This document shows positions 16,083 through 24,876 of a stretch of 64,000 bases of DNA, in pieces. A program made the position numbers and the translations under genes. The stretch is from Arthrobacter globiformis (GTDB taxonomy: Bacteria; Actinomycetota; Actinomycetes; Actinomycetales; Micrococcaceae), in assembly GCF_030817195.1 (NCBI RefSeq), contig NZ_JAUSYZ010000001.1, forward strand, positions 2,728,001 to 2,792,000, written 5' to 3'. Each line of letters begins with the position of its first letter. Position 1 is the first letter of the stretch. The notes beneath the pieces are model-generated. The model ran no database searches. It worked only from the letters and a program-made list of their open reading frames with translations, and was not told where the DNA came from.

Positions 16083-17080
16083 GGGGGCTGCTGAACCGGC
16101 TTACGAGGAATGTGCTGGAGTCCGCGCTGGAAGCGGCACTGACCGAGCACCTGGGGCACGAGCATGGCCAGACGCCGATCGCAGCCAACATGCGCAACGG
16201 CACCAGGTCAAAGACCGTGCTGACCGAGATCGGCCCGGTCGAGATTGAGGTGCCCCGGGATCGGGACGGGTCTTTCGAGCCGGTGATTGTGCCCAAGCGG
16301 AAACGGCGTCTGGACGGGATCGATCAGATCGTGCTCTCGCTGTCCGCCCGGGGATTGACCACCGGGGAAATCGCCGCGCACTTCGAGGAGGTCTACGGGG
16401 CCAGGGTCTCCAAAGACACCATCAGCCGCATCACGGAGAAGGTCGCCGGGGAACTGGCCGAATGGTCGGCCCGGCCTTTGGACCCGGTCTATCCGGTGCT
16501 GTTCGTTGACGCGGTCGTAGTCAAGGTCCGTGACGGGCAGGTGCGCAACACCCCGTTCTATGTCGTCATGGGCTCACCACAAGTGGGGAGCGGGAGATCT
16601 TCGGCATCTGGGCCGGCGACGGTGGCGAGGGTGCACGGTTCTGGCTGCAGGTATTCTCCGAGCTGAAGACCGGGGTGCGGAGGATGTGTTGATCGCCGTC
16701 TGCGACGGGCTCAAGGGCCTGCCGGAGGCGATCACGACCACGTGGGAGCGAACGGTTGTGCAGCAGTGCATCGTGCACTTGATCCGCAACAGCTTCCGCT
16801 ACGCCGGACGCCAGCACCGCGACACGGCATAGTCAAGGCGCTCAAGCCCGTCTACACGGCCCCGTCCGAGCAAGGCGAAGGACCGGTTCGCCGAGTTCAC
16901 GGCCGAATGGGGCCAGCGGTATCCGGCAATCGTGCGGCTCTGGGAGTCCTCCTGGGCGGAGTTCGTGCCGTTCCTGGAGTACGACGTGGAGATCCGACGG
17001 GTGATCTGCACGACGAACGCGATCGAGTCGATGGGTCTGAATTCACAGCGGTTTAGGCCTGTGAAGGCGGGGGCCGGCTC
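16083..17080 (+). pseudogene. IS256-family transposase, C-terminal part, frameshifted
   Basis: Resumes with LLNRLTRNVLESALEAALTE and IEVPRDRDGSFEPVIVP, then RGLTTGEIAAHFEEVYGA. The first catalytic aspartate is in VLFVDAVVVKVRDG and the second in DVLIAVCDGLKGLPEAI; the glutamate is in ICTTNAIES. Frameshifts occur near 16570, 16670 and 16830, and after NAIES the sequence becomes unrecognisable. It was inactive even apart from the IS110 insertion. Confidence 0.75.
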
Positions 17081-17515
17081 TAGACTGGCTTGGCCTGGCA
17101 CAGGTACTGGGACACCGTTTCCTTGCAATGCCGTAGTCATAGGCCATGGCGACTCTTGATACTCAGTTGCCTGCTAGAGGGCTGTGCGGGGCTCCTCTGT
17201 GGACGCACCCGGAGTTTCGGTCTCTCAGGTGCGCCGCCACTGAAGATGCTGGTGTCGTTGAAGCCGCAGCTTCAGGAACCGGCAGCATTGCGGCTGCCCG
17301 GCGGACGGCCAGATAGACGCGAAGGCAATCCTGCGGCCGGCTACAAGCTTCGCGCGCGGACCTTGCGGATAGCCGGTTAACCCTATGCCTGAACAAGGAG
17401 CCGCTGGCTGGCGTGTAAGGGGCTGATCATCCGGCAGAAACTTGAGGTGGGAGTCATATACTGACGCTGATACGTGCACACGTGTCACATAGCACCACCA
17501 AGGGGGAACCTCGCG
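17081..17515. other. Gap; upstream region of the small secreted peptide gene
   Basis: No recognisable gene. It probably includes the degenerate right end of the IS256-type element. AGGGGGA sits just before the peptide gene start. Confidence 0.35.
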
Positions 17516-17674
17516 ATGAAAAAACTTGCCGCCACACTTCTGATGACCGGCATTCTCGCTGTAGCAGGGTTTGCCGCTCCGGCTAACGCCGCACCGAAGG
17601 ATCAGGACAGCACCACGTCCTCCTCTTCGACTACCTCGACCAACCACGCAACCATCGGCTGGTGGCCGAACTAA
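17516..17674 (+). CDS. Small secreted peptide of unknown function (52 aa)
   Basis: MKKLAATLLMTGILAVAGFA is a complete Sec signal peptide with an APANAA cleavage region, leaving a mature part of about 26 residues rich in Ser and Thr (DQDSTTSSSSTTSTNHATIG) and ending GWWPN. AGGGGGA lies eight bases upstream and a rho-independent terminator follows, so it looks like a complete single-gene transcription unit. I do not recognise the family. Confidence 0.6.
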   Translation: MKKLAATLLMTGILAVAGFAAPANAAPKDQDSTTSSSSTTSTNHATIGWWPN

Positions 17675-18237
17675 CTTCGGCGGAATCTGGCTAGCCAAAA
17701 GACCGCCCCTACCTCCCGGTTGGGGCGGCTTTTTGCCGCCGCGGCGCCGCTCGATTCCACCAGTTCCGCCGAAGAATGATGGCCCCACCTTGGACGCCGG
17801 CTCCGCTGCTCGGCGAAAGGGTGCCCAAGGAACCGCGGTTGGCGTTCCGACCCGTCAAGGGTTGGGCGCCTGGGATGGGGGAGGTACCCTCGCCGTGACG
17901 CTTCACGGATTACGAGCCGGATGTTGGCAAAGGGGGCTGCCTGAACGGCTGAGGTGTCCGGGTCGTGGCCGTCCTTAAGCGCGTTCTCCAAAGTGCGGCA
18001 GTACTCTTCAAGCCGCAAAGCGCCTGCCATCGCGGAGCTGACCTTCAGGCTGATGAGTGCTTCCAGGGTCGGCTCAACGTCCCTGCCGGACAGGCCTTTG
18101 AAGATCTTCGCGGCACGGACGGGCAGCATCCGGAAGTACTCCTCCATAAATGCCCCGGCGACAGCCTCTCCGGCGTCTTCCGTCAACTCCTGAAACAGGC
18201 CGTCGGCCAGGACAGGAAGATCCCGGTCATCGATCAC
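17671..18237 (-). CDS. Hpt-domain-like protein lacking the phosphoacceptor histidine
   Basis: The first ~110 residues form an Hpt-type helical bundle: DLPVLADGLFQELTEDAGEA, RMLPVRAAKIFKGLSGRD, LEALISLKVSSAMAGALRLE, EYCRTLENALKDG. The phosphorelay motif H-x-L-K-G-S is replaced by I-S-L-K-V-S, so no phosphate can be carried. Residues after about 125 (Arg/Pro-rich, running over the terminator at 17703) do not look like a natural C-terminus and may follow a frameshift. It could be a structural decoy or binding protein in a phosphorelay. Confidence 0.6.
   Translation of the reverse strand: MIDDRDLPVLADGLFQELTEDAGEAVAGAFMEEYFRMLPVRAAKIFKGLSGRDVEPTLEALISLKVSSAMAGALRLEEYCRTLENALKDGHDPDTSAVQAAPFANIRLVIREASRRGYLPHPRRPTLDGSERQPRFLGHPFAEQRSRRPRWGHHSSAELVESSGAAAAKSRPNREVGAVFWLARFRRS
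17703..17734 (+). terminator. Rho-independent terminator
   Basis: CCGCCCC, an 11-base loop, then GGGGCGG followed by CTTTTT, 29 bases after the small secreted peptide gene. Confidence 0.8.
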
Positions 18238-18667
18238 CTTAGGAACCCCTCATTTTCACATCGTCAACAGGTGGTTTTCGTTGATAATGCTCCGATACCG
18301 GCCTCAAGGACCGACCACCATCACCGCAGATTTCAATCAAGGGTTCACTGGCCCTTCTTTGCGCCGCAGGATTGGTAGCACCGCAAAGCCCTTGTTTTCG
18401 CGGACGGGCGAAGATGCTCTGACCGGCGCTTGGCTCAGCCGAGGCGGGGACCGCAAACGCCAACCGTGCCCTGCATCAGGTCGACCTGGTCCGCATGGCA
18501 TCGTCTCCGTGAACCAGGGGCTGCGTGGACAAACGCACCGCGGAAGGCAGGAGCAAACGTGGAATCATCCGCTCTCTTAGAAGCTATGCCGCCCGGGAAG
18601 TCTACCGCCGATGACCGAACAAGCAACCAGCACCAGTCGTTCTCATGGTTAACCTTGTCGCTCTCAC
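18238..18667. other. Gap without a convincing gene
   Basis: Several short frames occur but none has a recognisable domain together with a ribosome binding site. Confidence 0.35.
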
Positions 18668-18901
18668 CTAGCTGTGTTCAGGCGGGTTGAGTGTGGGCTG
18701 CCTTTTTCTGGGTTCGGAGCGGACGCGCCAGACCGCCACGGCGACGATCGCGATGATGACGGCGACAGCGGTGACGTCCCTGCCGGCGGTTTTGGCCACG
18801 GCTTCGTACGAATTGCCGGCCAGGTAGCCGAGCAGCACAAGGCCCGTACCCCAAGTCAGTCCGCCGACGGCGTTGATGGCCAGAAACCGCGGACAGTGCA
18901 T
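18668..18901 (-). pseudogene. DedA-family membrane protein, C-terminal fragment
   Basis: FLAINAVGGLTWGTGLVLLG then YLAGNSYEAVAKTAGRD and a final hydrophobic helix with a basic tail are the C-terminal part of DedA/SNARE-associated membrane proteins. The N-terminal two thirds are missing; similarity stops at about 18901, just before the tRNA-end repeat region, consistent with truncation by a recombination event at the island boundary. Confidence 0.6.
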
Positions 18902-19215
18902 GCGGGAAATGCTGGGGCCTTATGGGTGTTCCGTGCTAAATAGAGCGAAGTCTTGGTCATGCTTTTTTCTGCTGTCTGCGCCCATGAGATGGTCGAAGGG
19001 AGGTCGCAACGCTATGACGTTCAATGAATCCGAGTCCTCGGCTTGCTCTGCACATCACTGCTCGGCCCATTTCGTGAGTCGGATTCCGGCTGAGCCCGGG
19101 AACGCCGTCTCGTCTCAGTTGGTCTGCGCGGCAGCTGGTGGTGGAGAGGGATTCCCAGCGCCGCAAAAGGATCGTCACACTCGTATGGGTTGGGGCTCAA
19201 AGTGCTCACAAAAGA

Positions 19216-19238
19216 GGGTGTGGACAGTGTCCACACCC
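19216..19238. repeat. Palindrome GGGTGTGGACA-G-TGTCCACACCC
   Basis: Eleven-base perfect arms with a one-base centre. The equivalent site in copy B differs at matched positions on both arms, so pairing is conserved rather than sequence. Confidence 0.7.
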
Positions 19239-19326
19239 TGGGCTTCGGATTCGGTTGTACAGGCCTCGGACTGGGCCGGAGTGGGGATGTTTTCGAAAAA
19301 GTGGCGGACTTTCAGGGGAAGAGGCT

Positions 19327-19349
19327 GGTTCGAGTCCCACCTCGGGCAC
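19327..19349 (+). other. tRNA 3'-end fragment, candidate attachment core
   Basis: GGTTCGAGTCCCAC followed by CTCGGGCAC is the T-loop, 3' T-stem and acceptor strand of a tRNA. The 5' T-stem strand needed for pairing is not present, so only the 3' end survives, as at an att site of a tRNA-specific integrase. Confidence 0.6.
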
Positions 19350-19361
19350 AGTGCTTCCGCA

Positions 19362-19389
19362 GGTCAGAGGCGTTTTGGGGCCTCTGACC
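19362..19389 (+). terminator. Hairpin downstream of tRNA-end fragment A
   Basis: GGTCAGAGGC, an eight-base loop and GCCTCTGACC. Copy B has a similar hairpin in the same position, consistent with a former tRNA terminator. Confidence 0.45.
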
Positions 19390-19689
19390 CCGTGTGCAAT
19401 GTACACACCCCGCTCCGCGGGTCTTCATGACGGTGTGTTGGTCACGCCGTATTTATCGGTGGACGTTCTTGTGGCCGGGTGCTCCTTTCCTTGAGCGTGG
19501 CGATTTTCCGCCTTGTTGCTACTTCATTGCTCGGCAGGGTCGTTCCGACATGACCTGTTTCGAACAGGGGGAGCGGGACCGAGGCGGCCTGTTCTCTTTG
19601 TTTCTCGTCTCATGCATGTTCATGGTTGTGGTCGTGGGCTACCGCATGACCAAGGAGTTGATTCGACTTATTAGTCTAGGTACAAATCT

Positions 19690-19775
19690 TTGGCTATCTG
19701 CGCCAGCGGCGCCTCGCCCTTGCGGGCCACATCAATAACATCCTGGCGGAACTCCGCGCCGTAAGCCGTCGGCAT
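19690..19775 (-). pseudogene. IS3-family OrfA, N-terminal fragment
   Basis: On the minus strand an ATG at 19775, preceded by GGAAGGATG, encodes MPTAYGAEFRQDVIDVARKG then EAPLAQIAKD, the opening of IS3-type OrfA helix-turn-helix proteins. The frame ends after about 28 residues. It is debris of an insertion sequence. Confidence 0.6.
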
Positions 19776-20329
19776 GGGCAACATCCTTCCACGAGCACCC
19801 GCTGGCTAGGTCAAGGAGTCACCGCCTGGCGTTCTGGGTCCCCTCCACGTCAAGACGAGCAGTATCCCGGCCAGCTGGATCTGGGACGTCCCGACTTCCC
19901 GTCCGCCCACGTGGAGGAGATGGTGCACCAGGGGGAAGTCAAGGATGCCGCGTCCGCATTCAACTGATGAGGCGCTGCCAATAGATATTTAGAGCAGTTT
20001 ATGCACCAATCTGACGGGGAGCACTCGCGCGGTTTTCCCGAAATTGCTGTGGACTGCCTCGTTCAAGGCTGAGTCGTCGGCTCGTCACACACAAGGCCAG
20101 CAGACACCAAGCCGCGGTTCGACCCAACCAAGTTCGACAGCTCCACAGTTACCTTTCTGGTAAGGCCAACGACAGCGCCGGCCATCTTGTCATGGCCATG
20201 ACCAAGTCGGCCCTATCAAGTCGAAAGTAACGAGCGCAAAATGGGTGGTAGCTGTACCCGCTCGCTCCCACCGTAATGTCGGCCCGCCTGAAGTCGGCGT
20301 TACCTTTATCCAGTCAGCAGGAGATGCAA
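19776..20329. other. Gap without an identified gene
   Basis: A plus-strand frame ending near 19968 (LDLGRPDFPSAHVEEMVHQG) has gene-like composition and may be the tail of a lost gene, but the family is not recognised. Nothing else stands out. Confidence 0.3.
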
Positions 20330-20551
20330 ATGCAAGACAAATTGGAACCGTTTGCGGTGAAACCAGTTACGGGAACGTTTTCCCTGCAAGACCAGGAGGA
20401 CAAGGCAAAGGCGATCCCTCTTACGTACCACGTGGATATCTGGCCTGAGGAAATAATCGAATCGCCTTGGGTGGGTCTCCACTTCATGGATGAGTATTCC
20501 GGACCCGCCAGTGGGCTGGCCGGACAGACTCTGCCGCATCCTAAGGCATAG
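20330..20551 (+). CDS. Hypothetical protein (73 aa)
   Basis: ATG at 20330 with AGGAG six bases upstream. The product is acidic and soluble (FSLQDQEDKAKAIPLTYHVD, IIESPWVGLHFMDEYSG) without a signal peptide or membrane segment. No family recognised. The good ribosome binding site is the main support. Confidence 0.4.
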   Translation: MQDKLEPFAVKPVTGTFSLQDQEDKAKAIPLTYHVDIWPEEIIESPWVGLHFMDEYSGPASGLAGQTLPHPKA

Positions 20552-20569
20552 AAATTTGGACCTGGCGAC

Positions 20570-21040
20570 TTACACAATCGCCCTTGGAGCATCGTCTAGA
20601 TTGACGACTGGCACATCTGCGGCCAAATAGGCGTCTACGGCATGCGGAGCGAAGAGCTCCTCTATGGCGAGGCGGGCTGTGCCCACGGCTCCGTTTCGGT
20701 CCCCAAGCTGGCTGGTGAGGATTTGGAGCTTTCGTGTAGCCAGCGGCTGCGTCGGCTGGTAAAGGTGTTCTCGCAGGCCGGACATGAAATGGTCCTCAGC
20801 CGCGAAGCAGATCGCCGCCGATCGTGAGTATCCGAGGTTGAGCAGACTGACGGCGGTGGCAAGAACCTCGCCGTGCAGTTGCCCCGATTCCCGGACGAGC
20901 TCGACGGCTTTGGGGTGTCCACTGCGTGCCAAATTGACCGCGTCACGGCTTGTTTCGACCTCGAGTCCTTGCTCTCGCAGACGACGCGCGAGTGCACCGC
21001 CGCTAGCCGAAGCAACGCCTGACCTGCGAAAGCATGGCAA
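20570..21040 (-). pseudogene. ROK-family regulator/kinase, C-terminal part, frameshifted
   Basis: The frame carries the C-terminal half of a ROK protein: GGALARRLREQGLEVETSRD, SGHPKAVELVRESGQLHGEV, FMSGLREHLYQPTQPLATRK, LQILTSQLGDRNGAVGTARL. The middle reads LGYSRSAAICFAAEDHF where ROK proteins have NPGVLTIGGDLA, so a double frameshift has scrambled this strand. No DNA-binding or ATP-site N-terminal half is present. Confidence 0.65.
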
Positions 21041-21354
21041 AACGCCTACGGACGGGTTCTCGCATCTGTTTGAACTCGTCCTACTTCACGGCCGATATCG
21101 AGCCCTATGTCGGCCGCAGATCCCATCGGTGGCAGTTGACGTGCCCATCGCCTGCTGGAGACTTCTACTTGCTGCATCGGCATCAACTTCTCAGTACGAG
21201 ATGTCGTTTCTTCTGTCACAAGTTTGAGGGCTGTCCGGTCTTAGTTGGTGATGGGACCGGAGGACAAGCTGCGCCGATGGAATCCAAGATGACATACCCG
21301 CGCGCGCCTCAAGGAATCTTAACTTTAGGTATCTCGAGTGAATGGAATGTAGTG

Positions 21355-23088
21355 ATGGAGTCTCAGGAACTGCACGTGTCGACGTCCGTGCTGGTCATTG
21401 GCACCGGAGGCGCCGGCCTCCGCGCCGCCATAGAGTTGGCCGAGCTGGGGGTAGATGTGCTCTCTGTGGGCAAGAGGCCCAGAAGCGACGCCCACACCTC
21501 GCTCGCAGCGGGAGGCATCAACGCCGCTCTCGGCACAATGGATGCCGATGACAGTTGGCAGCAGCACGCCGCCGACACAATCCTCGAAAGCTACCATCTC
21601 GCGAACCCCGAAATCGTCGAGATCGTCACCAAAGGGGCCGAACAGGGTATCAGCGACCTGGAACGCTACGGCATGCCGTTCGCCCGCGAGGAAGACGGCC
21701 GGATCAGCCAGCGTTTCTTCGGTGCTCATACGTTCCGCAGAACCGCTTTCAGCGGCGACTACACGGGGCTTGAAATTCAGCGCACGCTTGTTAATCGCGC
21801 CGCCCAGCTCGACATTCCGATACTGGACGATGTTTACATCACGCGCATTCTCGTAACCGACGGTCGGGTCTTCGGTGCCTACGGCTTCCGGCTTTCGGAC
21901 GGGACGCGCTATCTGATCCATGCAGACGCCGTGGTGCTCGCCGCCGGCGGACACACCCGCATCTGGCGGCGCACGTCCAGTCGGCGTGACGAGAACACCG
22001 GTGATTCCTTCCGCCTGGCGGTGCTCGCAGGCGGCCGCATCCGCGATCCGGAGCTGGTCCAGTTCCATCCCTCAGGCATTCTTGAGCCAGAGAACGCTGC
22101 AGGAACGCTCATCTCGGAAGCCGCACGCGGAGAGGGCGGCATCCTCACCAACGCCATCGGTGAACGATTCATGGCGAAATACGATGCAGAGCGCATGGAG
22201 CTCTCCACCCGCGATCGGGTCGCGCTGGCCTGTTACACCGAGATTCAGGAGGGCCGCGGCACGCCCAATGGCGGCGTGTGGCTGGACGTGTCGCACCTGC
22301 CACGGGAGACCATCATGCGTCGCCTGCCGCGTGTGTACCAGACCATGCTCGAACTGCAGATGCTTGACATCACGACGACGCCGATAGAAATCGCACCGAC
22401 CGCGCATTACTCCATGGGCGGCGTCTGGGTCCGTCCCGACGATCACAGCACTGATGTCGCGGGTCTCTACGCAATCGGGGAGGCGTCAAGCGGTCTTCAT
22501 GGCGCTAACCGTTTGGGAGGAAACTCGCTGATCGAGCTGCTGGTCTTCGGAAGGATCGTCGGCAATGCCGCCGCCGAGTACTCGGAGTCCCTCACCGCAC
22601 ACGTGCGCTCGGCGGACGCGGTGGATGAAGCTAGAAAAGAGATAGATGATCTGCTCTATGCCAACGGGCACGAAAACGTCCGCGTATTGCAGCGTGCCAT
22701 CCGTGACACCATGACCGAGCATGCGGGTGTCGTGCGGAACGAAGAAGGTCTTACGCAGGGCCTCGCCGAACTCGACGTGATTGAAGCCCGCCTCACAGAG
22801 GTTGGTGTGCATCCCGACATCGCCGGATATCAGGATCTTGTACACGCCTTCGATCTGAAGGCGTCCGCTCTAGCGGCGCGCGCGACGCTCGAAGCTGCCC
22901 GTGAACGCCGCGAAACGCGCGGCTGTCATAACCGCAGCGACTATCCGGATCTTGATCCAACCTTGCAGGTGAACCTCGTCTGGTCTCCTGCTCGTGGCAT
23001 CGAGCACGAAGGCATCGCGCCTGTATCGCACGAGATTGCGACGCTCATGCGTCGACCGGTCACAACCGCGGACAAACTCGTCGAGTGA
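21355..23088 (+). CDS. Fumarate reductase/succinate dehydrogenase-type flavoprotein
   Basis: A 577-residue FAD enzyme of the SdhA/FrdA/NadB family. The FAD fold is VLVIGTGGAGLRAAIELAEL. SDAHTSLAAGGINAALG keeps the histidine where SdhA attaches FAD covalently. Capping and catalytic parts include VQFHPSGI, SEAARGEGGIL, IAPTAHYSMGGVWV and EASSGLHGANRLGGNSL. The C-terminal helical domain has NVRVLQRAIRDTMTEHAGVV. The start is uncertain; a frame open from 21034 adds residues without homology. No iron-sulfur or membrane subunit lies nearby, so the electron partner is unknown; it could be a soluble fumarate reductase-like enzyme. Confidence 0.82.
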   Translation: MESQELHVSTSVLVIGTGGAGLRAAIELAELGVDVLSVGKRPRSDAHTSLAAGGINAALGTMDADDSWQQHAADTILESYHLANPEIVEIVTKGAEQGISDLERYGMPFAREEDGRISQRFFGAHTFRRTAFSGDYTGLEIQRTLVNRAAQLDIPILDDVYITRILVTDGRVFGAYGFRLSDGTRYLIHADAVVLAAGGHTRIWRRTSSRRDENTGDSFRLAVLAGGRIRDPELVQFHPSGILEPENAAGTLISEAARGEGGILTNAIGERFMAKYDAERMELSTRDRVALACYTEIQEGRGTPNGGVWLDVSHLPRETIMRRLPRVYQTMLELQMLDITTTPIEIAPTAHYSMGGVWVRPDDHSTDVAGLYAIGEASSGLHGANRLGGNSLIELLVFGRIVGNAAAEYSESLTAHVRSADAVDEARKEIDDLLYANGHENVRVLQRAIRDTMTEHAGVVRNEEGLTQGLAELDVIEARLTEVGVHPDIAGYQDLVHAFDLKASALAARATLEAARERRETRGCHNRSDYPDLDPTLQVNLVWSPARGIEHEGIAPVSHEIATLMRRPVTTADKLVE

Positions 23089-23348
23089 ATGAGGGTCCGG
23101 TGCGTCCGATAGGACCTCCGCGTCACAAATCAATGGTTTGTCGATACCCTCAGTCGAAGACCCTCCTACCTTCCACCCCCGGGGCGACGCGGCCGGGCCG
23201 GACGTCAACCAAGAAACAACCTGCAGAGCAAGGGAACAGCTAAGAATTGGCATACCAACTTACCGCCAGAATGCCCGGCGTCGGACGACAAACTCGACCC
23301 ACACTTCCATGGCCAGGGTCCAGCCCTTGGAGCAGTAATATTGGGCGC

Positions 23349-24245
23349 ATGAGTGCCGATGCCGGGTCAGCCTCCGATTTAGAGACTGCGTCGACGATAT
23401 TCGCGGAGGTCCGTTCTCGGTTGTTCGGGATTGCCTACCGGATGCTCGGCAGTGTCAGCGAGGCGGAGGACATCGTCCAAGAGACCTGGGTTCGATGGCA
23501 GACATGCGATCGCAGCCTAGTTCGGAATGCGCCGGCGTTCCTGGCGACCACCGCCACCCGTCTTGCCATCAATGTCGGGCAGTCGGCACGTGCCCGTCGT
23601 GAGACGTATGTCGGTCCGTGGCTGCCCGAGCCGGTGGACACAAGCGCCGACCCTGAACTGGGCGCCGTACGTGGTGATGCGCTCGAGCTGGCCGTGTTGC
23701 TGATACTGGAAAAGTTGTCGCCGACCGAACGGGCCGCGTACGTGCTGCGGCAAGCATTCGACTACCCGTATGAGCAGATCGCGGAGATCATCCAACAGAC
23801 AGAAGCGAATGCCCGCCAGTTGGTAAGCCGGGCGCGCAAACGCCTTACCGAGGAGAAACGCGCAGCGGTGAGCGTGAGCGAGCAGCGGCATCTGCTCGAA
23901 GCATTCCTGGCTGCTGCGCGAACCGGGAATCTGGCCGCGCTGGAGGCACTATTCGCCGCGGACGTCGTCAGCTACTCCGACGGCGGCGGCAAGGTTCGGG
24001 CTTCCAAGTTCCCTGTTGTCGGACGGGAACGGGTCGCGAAGTACTACAGGGCATTCGCGGCGCGCTTCTGGGATGGTGTCGATACCGAGCCCTTCATGGC
24101 TAACGGCCGGCCCTCGGCACGGCTGACACGGGACGGGGTGGTGTTTGCGGTGGTGACTCTCACGGCGTCTGCGGATGGTATTGATCGGCTGTTGTGGACG
24201 ATGAATCCGGACAAGCTCTCCGGCGTGACGAGGGTTGGCGGCTGA
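23349..24245 (+). CDS. ECF41-group RNA polymerase sigma factor with SnoaL-like C-terminal domain
   Basis: A 298-residue sigma factor. Region 2 reads RLFGIAYRMLGSVSEAEDIV then QETWVRW; region 4 reads LSPTERAAYVLRQAFDYPYE and ANARQLVSRARKRL. It is followed by a SnoaL-like domain with the group's diagnostic motifs WLPEP, DGGGK and NPDKL. In this group the fused domain, not an anti-sigma factor, controls activity, and targets are nearby oxidoreductase/epimerase/carboxymuconolactone-decarboxylase genes. The genes at 27844, 28951, 29796 and 32129 match that target set. Confidence 0.88.
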   Translation: MSADAGSASDLETASTIFAEVRSRLFGIAYRMLGSVSEAEDIVQETWVRWQTCDRSLVRNAPAFLATTATRLAINVGQSARARRETYVGPWLPEPVDTSADPELGAVRGDALELAVLLILEKLSPTERAAYVLRQAFDYPYEQIAEIIQQTEANARQLVSRARKRLTEEKRAAVSVSEQRHLLEAFLAAARTGNLAALEALFAADVVSYSDGGGKVRASKFPVVGRERVAKYYRAFAARFWDGVDTEPFMANGRPSARLTRDGVVFAVVTLTASADGIDRLLWTMNPDKLSGVTRVGG

Positions 24246-24876
24246 CCTGTGGGCTTCCTGAACCGATCATGTGGCACCGCTAATGTCTGAGATCAGCCCG
24301 GCCCAGTATGGTCCGCGAGCGCATGAGAGCCCGTGCGGCGGATGAACCCCACCGCCATTCAAGCCAGTTGGAACTGCTGTTCGACCTCACTTTCGTGGTC
24401 GCTGTCGCCAGCCTTACAGCGCACCTGGCGCACGGGATCGCTGAAGATCATTTAGCAGAGTCGATCCTGCCGTTCCTGCAGGTGTTCTTCGCGATCTGGT
24501 GGGCGTGGATGAACTTCACCTGGTTTGCGTCCGCGTTCGACACGGACGATGCGCTTTACCGGCTGCTGACGATGCTGCAAATGGGCGGCGTGCTGCTGCT
24601 GGGTGCAGGTGTGCCCGCGGCATTCAACGACGGTAACTATCTGGCGGTCACCCTTGGCTTTATTGTGATGCGCGCCGGTTTGATCGCCCAATGGCTACGG
24701 GCTGCGATTGAGGATCCGGCCAGCCGCCGGCCGGCCATACGATACGCAGTCGGGTTCCCGATCCTTCAACTGGGGTGGGTCCTGCGGTTGGTGTTGCAGC
24801 AGGTGTCGGTGACGGTCGAAAATTGAGCCATTGTGACGGTTGAAAACTGAGCCACCCGTTCCAAACGATTGGGTGG

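Larger units (their letters stand above)
18930..19640 (+). repeat. Diverged direct repeat, copy A, centred on a tRNA 3' end (putative island left boundary)
   Basis: Similar in order and spacing to 44020-44720: a CATGAGATG..CGAAGG..GCAACGC block, a covarying palindrome (19216-19238), GGGCTTCGGATTCG, GAAGTGGCGG-like sequence, a 23-base tRNA 3' end (19327-19349), a hairpin (19362-19389) and a GACATGACCTG block. No complete tRNA is present in either copy. Confidence 0.65.

Noticed and set aside
19190..19400. Possible complete tRNA gene
   Set aside because: Only the T-loop, 3' T-stem and acceptor strand are present; no D-arm, anticodon arm or pairing 5' acceptor strand could be found.
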